The notes under the pieces were generated by a model. That model was given only the letters and a program-made list of their open reading frames with translations, had not been told where the DNA came from and ran no database searches. Of a stretch of DNA of 64,000 nt, positions 26,362 to 37,039 are shown piece by piece. This DNA is from Thalassotalea mangrovi. GTDB taxonomy: Bacteria; Pseudomonadota; Gammaproteobacteria; Enterobacterales; Alteromonadaceae. Location of the stretch: assembly GCF_005116735.1 (NCBI RefSeq), contig NZ_SWDB01000010.1, forward strand, positions 148,304 to 212,303, written 5' to 3'. The first letter of the stretch is position 1, and each line of letters opens with the position of its first letter. The position numbers were made by a program, and so were the translations under genes.

Positions 26362-27107
26362 AGTTTCAGTTCATTCACCCATTCGGTCATTGGCATCAGG
26401 CTGCGATAGGCAGTCATATCAACGGTCAGCGGCGTAATCGACGCATAACCACGTTCGACCGCATCAAAATCCGTGCCTTCACCACAATCTAAGCCTGGCC
26501 CTAACGAGCCATACCAGAAAATATCGCGATTCCAGGGATCTTTCATTTTTTTCATGGTCTCCGCGCGATGACGATGGCCTAAGCGGGTAACCTTAATGCC
26601 TTGTAATTCTTCAATGGGCAGATCCGGGACATTGATATTGATGATTTGATCGGAATTAAGTGGGTGTTTAACCAGGCGCTGGATAAACTTGGCCGCGACT
26701 ACGGCGGCGGTTTTAAAATGTTTGCTGCCGGCTAACGAGACAGCGATAGCCGGCAGGCCCATGTGTCGACCTTCGGTCGCGGCGGCAACGGTACCGGAAT
26801 AGAGCACGTCATCGCCAAGATTGGCACCATGATTAATGCCAGCAACGACCAAATCTGGGGTACCATCAAATAATTGGGAAATGCCTAAATGCACCGAATC
26901 CGTCGGCGTGCCATTAACCGCCATATAGCCATTGGCCAGGGTTTCGGCTCTTAGGGGGTTTACCAGGGTTAATGAATTACTGGCGCCGGAACAGTTTCTG
27001 TCCGGGGCAATCACCTGGGTGGTGGCAAACTTGCTCAGCTCATCGTTAAGCACCTTGATACCTTTGGCGTTAACGCCATCGTCATTACTGACCAGAATTT
27101 TCATCAT
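26358..27107 (-). CDS. surE: 5'/3'-nucleotidase SurE
   Basis: 249 residues. [17 protein letters not shown] holds the Asp-Asp metal pair; [11 protein letters not shown] and [20 protein letters not shown] are the remaining metal and phosphate site blocks. SurE dephosphorylates nucleoside monophosphates and short polyphosphates. Two adjacent ATGs (27107, 27104) are possible: the first gives an ATGA-type 4-base overlap with the truD stop, the second a 1-base TGATG overlap; I keep the first. The TruD-SurE-Pcm run is tightly packed and surely one transcript. Confidence 0.96.
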   Translation of the reverse strand: MMKILVSNDDGVNAKGIKVLNDELSKFATTQVIAPDRNCSGASNSLTLVNPLRAETLANGYMAVNGTPTDSVHLGISQLFDGTPDLVVAGINHGANLGDDVLYSGTVAAATEGRHMGLPAIAVSLAGSKHFKTAAVVAAKFIQRLVKHPLNSDQIININVPDLPIEELQGIKVTRLGHRHRAETMKKMKDPWNRDIFWYGSLGPGLDCGEGTDFDAVERGYASITPLTVDMTAYRSLMPMTEWVNELKL

Positions 27108-28168
27108 GCTGGGCTGTCTCCCTGATTGCGAAGTTGCTCACTGGCATCTCGGTATTGTAACAGTTCACGCAAAATGGTGGTGGCAAAACTGCCCGCCGGT
27201 AAACTAAAGGTCAAAGTAACCGTATCGCCATTAATCTGCATATCTGGATTACTTGGCATCAGGCGAATACGGCGACGTTCCTGCTTTAAACCAAAGGCTT
27301 CTAAGCCCTGGCAATAATCGTTGAACTGCTCCGCTAATCCCCGTTCCTGTTCACCGGTTGCGCCGCTGCTCATCGGCTCCCCCCTACCCCACATTGCTGC
27401 GGTGATATCGATATCGTGGCGGTTAAAGCGATCTAAAATATCATCCGTTAGCGCTTCGTTAAGCTCTTCGACGAGGAACACCGACTGACTACCGGCCATC
27501 ATCATCACATCGCCAACTTGCACCTTATCAAAGCCTTGTTGTTCGATGCGCTGTTGAACCAGTTGGTTAAACAGGTACGAACGCACTGCCGATAAATAAA
27601 AACCACGCTTTTTCTTATCTTTAACTTTGGCGCCGGCAAACATTTCAGCAGCTTTGGTTAAATTATTGCCATTAATGCCAAAGCGTTGCTCGCCAAAATA
27701 ATTGGGCACGCCTGTGGCACAAACCTGTTGCCAACGTTTTTGCAGATCATCTGTGTCGGTAACGTGGCGCAAAGTCAGTTCAAAGCGATTACCCGCCAGG
27801 GCACCGGTTTTTAACTTTTTATTGTGCCGGGTGTGACTTAACACTTCGACCCCGTCGATTTTTAAGTCACTGATATCATCATTGGGCTTGCCCGGCAGGT
27901 GAATACTAAAGTACTGCTCAGTTACCGCGTTCCTGTCTTTTAACCCGGCGTATGACACCTGCATGTCTTTGACTTTAAAATAACGCGCCAGCTGACGGGC
28001 GACAAAAGTGGTATTGGCACCGGTTTTACGAATATGCAAAATCAGGTGTTCGCCTTCACCGCTAAATTGAAATGGCAGGATCTCAAACACTTTAAAGTCG
28101 GCCATCTGTTCGCGGATCACGCCGGTCGCTTGCGGTGTCTGATATAAATACGCGAGAGTGTCAGTCAT
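27104..28168 (-). CDS. truD: tRNA pseudouridine(13) synthase
   Basis: 354 residues. The catalytic aspartate lies in [20 protein letters not shown] (GLKDR motif, about residue 80). [19 protein letters not shown] is the second conserved block, followed by the insertion domain, and [17 protein letters not shown] is typical of the enterobacterial-type TruD. It converts U13 of tRNA-Glu to pseudouridine. The gene stops inside the surE start. Upstream, 75 bases separate it from ispF and show no obvious terminator. Confidence 0.96.
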   Translation of the reverse strand: MTDTLAYLYQTPQATGVIREQMADFKVFEILPFQFSGEGEHLILHIRKTGANTTFVARQLARYFKVKDMQVSYAGLKDRNAVTEQYFSIHLPGKPNDDISDLKIDGVEVLSHTRHNKKLKTGALAGNRFELTLRHVTDTDDLQKRWQQVCATGVPNYFGEQRFGINGNNLTKAAEMFAGAKVKDKKKRGFYLSAVRSYLFNQLVQQRIEQQGFDKVQVGDVMMMAGSQSVFLVEELNEALTDDILDRFNRHDIDITAAMWGRGEPMSSGATGEQERGLAEQFNDYCQGLEAFGLKQERRRIRLMPSNPDMQINGDTVTLTFSLPAGSFATTILRELLQYRDASEQLRNQGDSPA

Positions 28169-28243
28169 GTATTGGTCTCGTAATATGTCTAAGGCTTGTT
28201 ATGTTTACTACTGGGCTTATGTTACTTAAGCCACATATGCTAT

Positions 28244-28798
28244 TTAAGCCACGGTGCCAGCTTTTGGAGTATTAGCCGCAACAAGCTTGGTATCGGCTTG
28301 TACGGTTTCAGCATTTAATACATCGGCGCTAAGTAATACCACCGCGTGCACACTTACCCCTTCTTTGCGGCCAACATAACCAAGCTTTTCGGTCGTTGTT
28401 GCTTTGACGTTGACGTTATCGATGCTGGTTTGCAAATCGGCGGCTAAAATTTCGCGCATCGCCAGCAAATATGGGGCTATTTTCGGAGCCTGGGCGACGA
28501 TGGTTAAATCGACATTACCTATGCTATAGCCTCGTTGTTGCATTAATTTGACGACGTGGCGCAATAAAATGCGCGAGTCGATATTTTCATATTCGGACTG
28601 GTCATCGGGAAAATGATTGCCAATATCACCAAGGCACAGGGCGCCAAGAATGGCATCACACAGGGCATGAATGGCAACATCGCCATCAGAATGAGCAATA
28701 AAGCCCTGGTCAAATTCGATTTTCACCCCGGCCAGGGTCAGCGGCCCTTCGCCACCAAATTTATGTACATCGAAACCATGACCTATTCGCATCTGCAT
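28244..28798 (-). CDS. ispF: 2-C-methyl-D-erythritol 2,4-cyclodiphosphate synthase
   Basis: 184 residues. [18 protein letters not shown] carries the Asp and His that bind the metal, and [19 protein letters not shown] the next His. [20 protein letters not shown] is the CDP-binding block. It performs the cyclisation step of the MEP isoprenoid pathway. The start at 28798 (MQMRIG) is favoured by AGGGG about 9 bases upstream; the usual MRIG start is two codons on. After the normal end (VHAVVLLSA) there is an unusual tail of about 25 residues rich in Ala, Thr and Lys, absent from typical 158-residue IspF. It does not look like translated repeat. Confidence 0.95.
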   Translation of the reverse strand: MQMRIGHGFDVHKFGGEGPLTLAGVKIEFDQGFIAHSDGDVAIHALCDAILGALCLGDIGNHFPDDQSEYENIDSRILLRHVVKLMQQRGYSIGNVDLTIVAQAPKIAPYLLAMREILAADLQTSIDNVNVKATTTEKLGYVGRKEGVSVHAVVLLSADVLNAETVQADTKLVAANTPKAGTVA

Positions 28799-28816
28799 CT
28801 GTGCTAACCCCTTATA

Positions 28817-29575
28817 CTAAGCTTTTTCGTTAAAGCTTTTGCTTGAATTTCTGTTTGTCTGGTACTGCTGCTGAAGAATAAATTCCGCCAGGTGCAAGTC
28901 TTCTGGCTGGGTTATTTTGATATTGTCACTGCGCGCTGGGATCACATCGGCCGCATAACCACAGTATTCCATGGCCGACGCTTCATCGGTAATAACCGCA
29001 CCTTCTTTAAGGCTCCGTTCAATCGCCGAGATTAATTCGACCGTGTTAAATAACTGCGGTGTTAACGCATGCCAGAGATTATCCCGCGCTTCGGTGTGTA
29101 ATATCTGCTGCTGTGCATTGCTGCGTTTCATGGTATCACGCACCGGACTAGCGAGAATACCGCCACGCCCCGTCTGTTGATAATGTTTGATGAGGTTGGA
29201 GATATCCTCAAGGCTGACACAAGGCCTGGCCGCATCGTGTACCATGACCGCCTTAGCGTTGTTAGTATCGGGATTTTCGTTTACCGCCTTCAGCCCTGCT
29301 AATACCGAATCGCAACGTTCATCGCCGCCAATAACAGTTTTAACGTTAGGGTTCTGAGCCAGCGGCAATGATTGAAAATACTTATCGTCCGGGTGCAGGG
29401 CAAGAATCACCTGGCTGATATTGTTATGGCTGAGCAGGCGTTCAACCGTGTGCTCTAAAATGGTTTTGCCATTAAGGCGAAGATATTGTTTAGGAATGTC
29501 GCTGGCCATGCGTTTGCCAATACCAGCGGCGGGTACCACGACCGGTACCTGAAGATTATCGTCGTTTTCAGTCAC
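28817..29575 (-). CDS. ispD: 2-C-methyl-D-erythritol 4-phosphate cytidylyltransferase
   Basis: 252 residues. PAAGIGKRMASDIPKQYL is the CTP-binding glycine-rich loop (about 14-31). KAVMVHDAARPCVSLEDI and RGGILASPVRDTMKRS are conserved, and ALTPQLFNTVELISAIER plus VITDEASAMEYCGYAADVI bind MEP. It makes CDP-ME in the MEP pathway, two steps before IspF. It lies between ftsB (2-base gap) and ispF (18-base gap), the usual gammaproteobacterial order. The last 20 residues after FILQQQYQ are longer than usual and low complexity. Confidence 0.96.
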   Translation of the reverse strand: MTENDDNLQVPVVVPAAGIGKRMASDIPKQYLRLNGKTILEHTVERLLSHNNISQVILALHPDDKYFQSLPLAQNPNVKTVIGGDERCDSVLAGLKAVNENPDTNNAKAVMVHDAARPCVSLEDISNLIKHYQQTGRGGILASPVRDTMKRSNAQQQILHTEARDNLWHALTPQLFNTVELISAIERSLKEGAVITDEASAMEYCGYAADVIPARSDNIKITQPEDLHLAEFILQQQYQTNRNSSKSFNEKA

Positions 29576-29577
29576 GA

Positions 29578-29856
29578 TTAGTTCTCTTTGGGGATGACCC
29601 GGAAAAACACTTCGCCCTCTTTGATCATGCCAAGTTCATTACGGGCGTTTTCTTCAATGGCTTCAAGGCCATTTTTTAAATCATCAATATCCGCATAGAG
29701 CAGCTTATTGCGCTGCTCAAGCTTCAGGTTCTGCTCACTTTGATGGGCCACCCGCTCTTTCAGGGTCAGATAATCACCAATACTGTTTTTACCAAACCAC
29801 AACCGGTGCTGTAACAGCAGCACTAGGATGATAAGGATGGCATTGATGAGTTTCAT
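29578..29856 (-). CDS. ftsB: Cell division protein FtsB
   Basis: 92 residues: one N-terminal membrane helix (LINAILIILVLLLQHRLWF) then a periplasmic coiled coil (LKERVAHQSEQNLKLEQRN) and the conserved GLEAIEENARNELGMIKEGE end. FtsB bridges FtsL and FtsQ in the divisome. Immediately upstream of ispD as in E. coli. It starts the ispD-ispF-truD-surE-pcm string; the region upstream of its ATG soon becomes a repeat array. Confidence 0.95.
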   Translation of the reverse strand: MKLINAILIILVLLLQHRLWFGKNSIGDYLTLKERVAHQSEQNLKLEQRNKLLYADIDDLKNGLEAIEENARNELGMIKEGEVFFRVIPKEN

Positions 29857-29901
29857 GAAGTTACAGGCCGTTAACAGAGTTAAGGAGATAATAGCAAGGG
29901 C

Positions 29902-30127
29902 AAGTCAAAATGAAAATCGTTTTGACGGTGGAGTCGAAACTTTGTTTCGAGGGTTATAGCCATGGATGGCTGGTATACCGAAAATGCAGGAGCAATTTTC
30001 GGTGGAGTTGACGGACAACGTCAAGGGTGGAGTTGTAGCTTTGCTACAAAGGTGGAGTCAAGGCTATGCCTTGATGGTGGAATTGACGGACAACGTCAAA
30101 GGTGGAGTTGCAGCTTTGCTGCAATGG
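29902..30127 (+). repeat. Family-2 array: GGTGGAGT/GGTGGAAT linkers with variable palindromes
   Basis: Eight hairpins in a row, each with different arms: GTCAAAA/TTTTGAC, TCGAAAC/GTTTCGA, CCGAAAAT/ATTTTCGG, TTGACG/CGTCAA, TTGTAGC/GCTACAA, TCAAGGC/GCCTTGA, TTGACG/CGTCAA, TTGCAGC/GCTGCAA. Loops are 3-9 bases. Linker is GGTGGAGT or GGTGGAAT. The open frame seen here on the plus strand is translated repeat. Nothing else is visible in the ftsB to GIY-YIG spacer apart from the half element at 30192. Confidence 0.92.
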
Positions 30128-30191
30128 TGAGTGTTGCGTTACGGCTTCGTCAGTTAACGTTCAGGTATTTACCTCCACTCCCAACCTAGCG

Positions 30192-30222
30192 CGTCATTCC
30201 CTGCCACGACAGGGAATCTAAG
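30192..30222 (-). repeat. Family-4 half element (CGTCATTCCCTG hairpin)
   Basis: CGTCAT then ATTCCCTG-ccacga-CAGGGAAT. The same hairpin, in opposite orientation, ends each full family-4 element. Like neisserial dRS3-type repeats in plan (ATTCCC...GGGAAT); the similarity is from memory. Confidence 0.75.
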
Positions 30223-30261
30223 ACTAAACTGAATATTCTGGGCATGAAAAGGAATTCATCG

Positions 30262-30549
30262 ATGAAACAACCAGCTGTTTACATAATTACCAACACCAGC
30301 CATTCCGTTATTTATATAGGTGTCACCAGTAATTTGCCACAACGGATGTATCAGCACAGGCAGAAACTTATTGATGGTTTCTCCAGTAAATACAACCTCG
30401 TGAAATTGGTTTATTTTGAAGCCTTCGACGATATGGTCAATGCGATTACTCGGGAAAAGCAATTAAAAAAGTGGTCACGTTCGTGGAAAGATGAATTGAT
30501 TGGACGTTTGAATCCTGAATGGAGGGATTTGTATGACGACATTCTTTGA
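30262..30549 (+). CDS. Small GIY-YIG nuclease family protein
   Basis: 95 residues from ATG 30262, which has AAGG 9 bases upstream; an ATG 18 bases earlier lacks a site. AVYIITNTSHSVIYIGVTSN has the two Tyr motifs (GIY-YIG written YII...YIG), LPQRMYQHRQK the Arg, and FEAFDDMVNAITREKQLKKW the Glu of this family (YhbQ/UvrC-N-like single-domain type). Such stand-alone proteins are widespread; some cut DNA, most are uncharacterised. The gene is bracketed by family-4 repeats (30192 and 30576) and family-2 repeats, which suggests association with repeat movement or late insertion. Not part of the neighbouring operons. Confidence 0.87.
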   Translation: MKQPAVYIITNTSHSVIYIGVTSNLPQRMYQHRQKLIDGFSSKYNLVKLVYFEAFDDMVNAITREKQLKKWSRSWKDELIGRLNPEWRDLYDDIL

Positions 30550-30575
30550 CGGTCTCGGGATTCCGTTTATAACTT

Positions 30576-30650
30576 CGTCATCTCCTTGTAAAAGGAGATC
30601 TCTACACGAAACTTTATGGCTGAGATTTCCTGTCGTAGCAGGAAATGACG
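30576..30650 (+). repeat. Family-4 full element (75 bases, two hairpins, CGTCAT/ATGACG ends)
   Basis: CGTCAT, hairpin ATCTCCTT-gta-AAAGGAGAT, a 25-base middle, hairpin ATTTCCTG-tcgtag-CAGGAAAT, ATGACG. A copy of the same length lies at 30789-30863. Ends are perfect 6-base inverted repeats. Confidence 0.85.
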
Positions 30651-30788
30651 GTTAATGGTTGAGCTGGAATTGACTAAAAACCGGAGGTCTAGGGTTTCAA
30701 GTTTCAGGATTCTGACATTTTTAAATGCTCGCATCTAGGCCGCTCCCCCTCCTGAAGGCGAAGCCTGAGTCCTGCCCGCTAACCCAAT

Positions 30789-30863
30789 CGTCATCTCCTT
30801 GTAAAAGGAGATCTCTAAACAAAACTTTCTGGCTGAGATTTCCTGTCGTAGCAGGAAATGACG
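30789..30863 (+). repeat. Family-4 full element (75 bases)
   Basis: Nearly identical to 30576-30650: same end words and both hairpins, with a few changes in the middle segment. Between the two copies (30651-30788) I see only degenerate TTTCAGG-type heptamers. Confidence 0.85.
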
Positions 30864-30960
30864 GTTAAGGGGCACAGACTAGAGGTGATTTTGTGGTTTT
30901 TAGGAAATGACGGTTAAGGGGCGCAGACTAGAGGTGATTTGTGGTTTTTAGGGAATGACG
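30856..30960 (+). repeat. 49-base tandem repeat, two copies plus a partial third
   Basis: Unit AAATGACGGTTAAGGGGC, then CAGACTAGAGGTGATTT, then a GTGGTTTTTAGG end. The first copy begins within the end of the family-4 element, so the ATGACGG end was duplicated with the flank. Nothing else is evident from 30961 to the next gene. Confidence 0.8.
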
Positions 30961-31144
30961 GTTGGGGTTTGGGACGAAAATGCCGCGTTGGTTTGCAGGA
31001 ATTGCATAGGCTTTAGAAAACTTATAATCGGTACCCTAAACTCAACGCTGGCTTTTTCCTGAGTTCTTTTGTTTAATTACTAGACAATAATGACAAAAAG
31101 GTTTGGCATTGGTTCGAAGTTTAAGAACCACATAACATTGATTC

Positions 31145-31795
31145 ATGGAACAGGATTCTATTTGGCAGGGGCCACAAACCCATCCGCATTTTCATCAGCT
31201 TTGTCACGCACTCTATGAACGTGAGATTAATAAATTGTCTGCGTTGCCGATTGAAAGTGCCGCTCCCATTCAAGCCAAGTTAAAAAGTTTGAGTCATTAT
31301 ATTTCCCGCACCGCCTATGCCTTATTAAACGTGGAAGCGCCTATCAGCATTGACTATCAAAATGCTGGCTGGGCTTCTCGCCAGGCACCGAAAATTCCGA
31401 TCGATGAGCAAACTGACGTTCAAATTAGTAAATGGTATCAGGGTAAATATATCTGTCTTGGGTTAGTGATCCCAGTTTATCAAAAGCGAAACGGTGTAGA
31501 GAGTATAATTCTTGACTGCATCGATAGAATCGATACGGAGAAAGGACTGATTCGCTGTAATTATTCGGGCCGTTTTCTTATCGGCACGGAGGATGGAGAT
31601 ACAGTGTTGACTAACTCTAAGGGATTTCGTTTGTTAAAGCCGAATCGAAAAGTCATGCTTGCCGCCTGCAGCGGCCATCGCTGGGTTGGGCGACAAAAGC
31701 TACAACCACAGCCATTGGAATTACGCGAGCTTCTGCTTTCAGCACAAATTAACTGGCAAAACTTTAAAAAGGTTTTACCAGCGATGAAGTATTAG
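31145..31795 (+). CDS. Conserved-looking hypothetical protein, no family recognised
   Basis: 216 residues, soluble, no signal peptide or membrane helix. N-terminal half is helical (CHALYEREINKLSALPIES, QAKLKSLSHYISRTAYALL). The second half looks like a beta-rich domain (YICLGLVIPVYQKRNGVES, GLIRCNYSGRFLIGTEDGD) and ends with a basic, helical tail. Codon use is ordinary for the window and the frame is not translated repeat, so I believe it is a real gene. It stands alone between repeat-rich spacers with no operon partner and no clear ribosome site (AAGAACC lies well upstream). I do not recognise a function. Confidence 0.6.
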   Translation: MEQDSIWQGPQTHPHFHQLCHALYEREINKLSALPIESAAPIQAKLKSLSHYISRTAYALLNVEAPISIDYQNAGWASRQAPKIPIDEQTDVQISKWYQGKYICLGLVIPVYQKRNGVESIILDCIDRIDTEKGLIRCNYSGRFLIGTEDGDTVLTNSKGFRLLKPNRKVMLAACSGHRWVGRQKLQPQPLELRELLLSAQINWQNFKKVLPAMKY

Positions 31796-31846
31796 CTAGC
31801 TCAGATATAGCTCCCCTTATCTCGTCATCACCTTTTGAGCCGTCAT

Positions 31847-31970
31847 CACAGAAAATTGCTCCTCGATAACTGCTCCTGCGTTATTCTACCTGCGTACTTC
31901 CATGTATTAGTGCGTTATTCTACCTGCGTATATCCTTGTACTTGTGCATTTTCTGCATACAGAGCATCCA
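31847..31970 (+). repeat. Family-7 element (GAAAATTGCTCCTCGATAAC...)
   Basis: GAAAATTGCTCCTCGATAAC then CTGCTCCTGCGTTATTCT, then partial direct copies of TTATTCTACCTGCGTA, ending TGTGCATTTTCTGCATACAG. A clearly related copy lies at 62296-62389. No coding capacity; the minus-strand frame 31915-32271 is repeat read through. Confidence 0.75.
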
Positions 31971-31974
31971 TGCC

Positions 31975-32047
31975 CATATCCTTGTAAAAGGAGATCTCTA
32001 AACCAAAGCCAGTAATTGAGATTTCCCTGTCGTGGCAGGAAATGACG
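31975..32047 (+). repeat. Family-4 element, left end degraded
   Basis: ATCCTT-gta-AAAGGAGAT and ATTTCCCTG-tcgtgg-CAGGAAAT with the ATGACGG right end; the CGTCAT left end has decayed to CCCATA. Confidence 0.75.
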
Positions 32048-32149
32048 GTTAGGGTTTGTTTGAGAAATAACGGTTTGGGATTGTTTGAGAACGGAGGCTT
32101 AGGCCGTATTTGAGAAGTGGCGGTTGAGCTAACGCGAGATAAGTTCTGT

Positions 32150-32221
32150 TGCAGTTCCACCTTCGAAATGTCTTTTGTTTCGAATCCACCTTCAAAATGC
32201 TGTCCATTTTGATTCCACCAG
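32150..32221 (-). repeat. Family-2 array, short (TTCCACC orientation)
   Basis: Linker TTCCACCTT / ATTCCACC around TTCGAAA-tgtctttt-GTTTCGAA-like and TCAAAATG-ctgtc-CATTTTGA stems. It ends just before the eno terminator. Confidence 0.8.
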
Positions 32222-32241
32222 CGGAGCTTACCTCTTAAAGC

Positions 32242-32268
32242 AAAAAAGCTCCCGTCAGGGAGCTTTTT
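32242..32268 (-). terminator. Intrinsic terminator of eno
   Basis: On the minus strand AAAAAGCTCCC-tga-CGGGAGCTTTTTT style hairpin (plus-strand GCTCCC/GGGAGC with A and T tracts) begins about 10 bases after the eno stop. Works in either direction by symmetry. Confidence 0.88.
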
Positions 32269-32278
32269 CAACGTCGGG

Positions 32279-33631
<1,353 letters not shown>

Positions 33632-33640
33632 TTAAGTTTG

Positions 33641-35317
<1,677 letters not shown>

Positions 35318-35373
35318 CTAACAGTGTAGCAGGACGGGAACGCATTGTAGCAAAAGCGGGGCGGGACAACAAC

Positions 35374-35432
35374 GGGATTTTCAGTCTTCAAACGCTACCG
35401 GAATTCGGTGGCGTTTGGAGACTGGAAATCCC
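35374..35432 (-). repeat. Long hairpin upstream of pyrG (27-base arms)
   Basis: Arms of 27 bases around GAATT. Against perfect symmetry there are three T/C differences, each of which would be a G-U pair if the plus strand is transcribed. Not a terminator (no U tract). It abuts a family-2 array. Confidence 0.8.
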
Positions 35433-35540
35433 GAGGTGGAATCAAGGCGGAGCCTTGAAGGTGGAATTGAAGCTTTGCTTCAAAGGTGGAGTCAAGGCAA
35501 GCCTTGAAGGTGGAGTTGACGTATAACGTCAAGGGTGGGT
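35432..35540 (+). repeat. Family-2 variable-palindrome array
   Basis: GGTGGAAT/GGTGGAGT linkers with TCAAGGC-gga-GCCTTGA, TTGAAGC-ttt-GCTTCAA, TCAAGGC-aa-GCCTTGA and TTGACG-tataa-CGTCAA stems. The last unit is about 110 bases upstream of the second four-helix-bundle gene. Confidence 0.9.
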
Positions 35541-35654
35541 TACTCCGGAGTCGCGTTACTATGTACCGTTTTCTCTGGTCTGTGCGCTGTTTTGCTGATG
35601 CAGCTTAGTTCTTTAATAAAATTTAAGAAGAGAATGAGAACTAGAGGATTCGTC

Positions 35655-36041
35655 ATGTACCATGAAAAACTTAATGTTTGGCAACGCAGTTGTAATTTGT
35701 CTGTGGAAATTTACCAGTTAACGAATGCATTGTCTGATTTTGGTTTTAGAAATCAGATCACACGAAGTAGCTTGTCAGTTGCCAGTAATATTGCGGAAGG
35801 AATTGAGAAACCAACCATTAATGACAAAATAAAGTTTCTCTTCATTGCTAAAGGTAGTTTAGCGGAATTAAAAACCCAGCTGGTCATTGGCGAACGGATT
35901 GGTTACCTGAGTAATCAGCATGTGGCTAAATACAAACAGGAGACAGAGGAGCTGGATAGAATGCTGAGTGGATTGATTAAGAAGGTGGAGTCTCGACGCC
36001 AGGCGTCATCGAAGGTGGAGTCAAAACGGAAAGCGTTTTGA
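35655..36041 (+). CDS. Four-helix-bundle protein (S23/IVP family) with repeat-derived C-terminus
   Basis: 128 residues from ATG 35655, with AGAGG 8 bases upstream; an earlier frame start is unlikely. MYHEKLNVWQRSCNLSVEIY, GFRNQITRSSLSVASNIAEG and FIAKGSLAELKTQLVIGERI match the paralogue at 22351-22692 block by block. The family core ends near LSGLIKK; the last 20 residues (KVESRRQASSKVESKRKAF region) are encoded by family-2 repeat units, and the TGA stop lies inside a repeat. Function unknown; the plus-strand orientation against minus-strand neighbours and the flanking arrays suggest an inserted unit. Confidence 0.88.
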   Translation: MYHEKLNVWQRSCNLSVEIYQLTNALSDFGFRNQITRSSLSVASNIAEGIEKPTINDKIKFLFIAKGSLAELKTQLVIGERIGYLSNQHVAKYKQETEELDRMLSGLIKKVESRRQASSKVESKRKAF

Positions 36042-36175
36042 GGGTGGAGTTGACGGAATCGTCAATGGTTGCACTTCTCCACCTGCGCTAGCCTCCACCT
36101 TAAAACACGACACCGAGAGTGGTTTACTCCACCTGCGCTAGCCTCCACCTCAAATCACGACGCAAGGGAGTGATT
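35990..36175 (+). repeat. Family-2 array overlapping the four-helix-bundle 3' end
   Basis: AAGGTGGAGT linkers with CTCGACGcc/GGCGTCATCGA-type, TCAAAACG-gaaa-GCGTTTTGA and TTGACG-gaat-CGTCAA stems, then the linker flips to CTCCACCTGCGCTAGCCTCC copies with AAAACAC/GTGGTTT and AAATCAC/GTGATTT stems. It reaches to the yjbQ stop. Confidence 0.88.
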
Positions 36176-36177
36176 TG

Positions 36178-36600
36178 TTACACTTCGCCGTTCAATGTCG
36201 CAACTAAACTTCTCGAGCCACCATGGTTACGATGTTCACAAAGGTAAATTCCCTGCCAGGTACCGAAAGCAAATCTACCGTTGGTAATCGGGATGGTTAA
36301 CTCACAGCCTAGTATTGAGCTTTTGATGTGCGCCGGCATATCATCCGGGCCTTCATAATCGTGCAGATAATAAGGCTGATTTTCCGGTACAAACGTATTG
36401 AAGTGACTTTCCAGGTCTTGTCGTACCATTGGATCAGCATTTTCATTAATGCTCAGTGATGCCGAGGTGTGCCGTAAAAACAGGTGCAACATTCCGACCT
36501 TGTAATCGCCTATTTGCGGTACCTGAAAGTAGATATCATCAGTGATTAAATGAAAACCACGCGTCTTCGGTGCAAGCTGAATAATTTGTTGTTGCCACAT
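36178..36600 (-). CDS. yjbQ: YjbQ family protein (UPF0047, secondary thiamine-phosphate synthase type)
   Basis: 140 residues from ATG 36598-36600; the longer frame to 36732 adds translated repeat. FHLITDDIYFQVPQIGDYK at the start, LHLFLRHTSASLSINENADP with the His and Asn residues, and GRFAFGTWQGIYLCEHRNHG with the final His region are diagnostic of the YjbQ/UPF0047 family, trimeric with a bound metal. Some members rescue thiamine phosphate synthase mutants weakly; the true reaction is unsettled. No good ribosome site is visible ahead of the ATG. Stands alone, flanked on both sides by family-2 arrays. Confidence 0.9.
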   Translation of the reverse strand: MWQQQIIQLAPKTRGFHLITDDIYFQVPQIGDYKVGMLHLFLRHTSASLSINENADPMVRQDLESHFNTFVPENQPYYLHDYEGPDDMPAHIKSSILGCELTIPITNGRFAFGTWQGIYLCEHRNHGGSRSLVATLNGEV

Positions 36601-36644
36601 AAAAACAAGAAAGTAAGTAAACTTGAACTCATCATACGCGAAAA

Positions 36645-36985
36645 ACACTGTCGAGGGTGGAGAAAATACTCTCGCAGTCGTATTTTGGAGGTAATCTATC
36701 GATGGTGGAGTAAATGCTCCCTTGCGTCGCATTTAAGGTGGAGGCTACCGCAGGTGGAGAAAATACTTTTGCTGTCGTATTTTGGAGGTAATCTACGATG
36801 GTGGAAGTGGAAGATTGCCAAGTTACACTTCCACCTTCAAAATACGGTTCATTTTGATTCCACCTTCGAATTGTATTCTGATTCGATTCCACCTTCGAAT
36901 CGATTTCTGATTCGATTCCACCTTCGAATCGATTTCTGATTCGATTCCACCTTCGAATCGATTTCTGATTCGATTCCACCTTTGA
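36645..36985 (+). repeat. Family-2 array with direct tandem CGAATC units
   Basis: First part: GGTGGAG units with AAAATAC-n10-GTATTTT and AAATGC-n11-GCATTT stems, each followed by GGAGGTAATCT-n2-CGATGGTGGA. Second part (36830-36985): TTCCACCTT linkers, with the stem CGAATCGATTT-ctg-ATTCG repeated three times almost unchanged, so this array mixes amplified and varied units. Several short open frames here are translated repeat. Confidence 0.9.
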
Positions 36986-37039
36986 AGCCCTGCTTCAACT
37001 CCACCTACGTAGTATCCCTCTACAACCTGGAGCACGACG

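Noticed and set aside
29902-30127. Integron attC cassette array
   Set aside because: No integrase or cassette genes; units of about 25 bases are too short and lack the conserved core sites.
31915-32271. 118-codon minus-strand open frame downstream of eno
   Set aside because: It starts in the eno terminator and runs through family-2, family-4 and family-7 repeats.
36632-37035. Two long minus-strand open frames (115 and 70 codons)
   Set aside because: They are family-2 repeat units with a period divisible by three read as SKVESNQKSIRRWN-type peptides; no ribosome site and no independent support.
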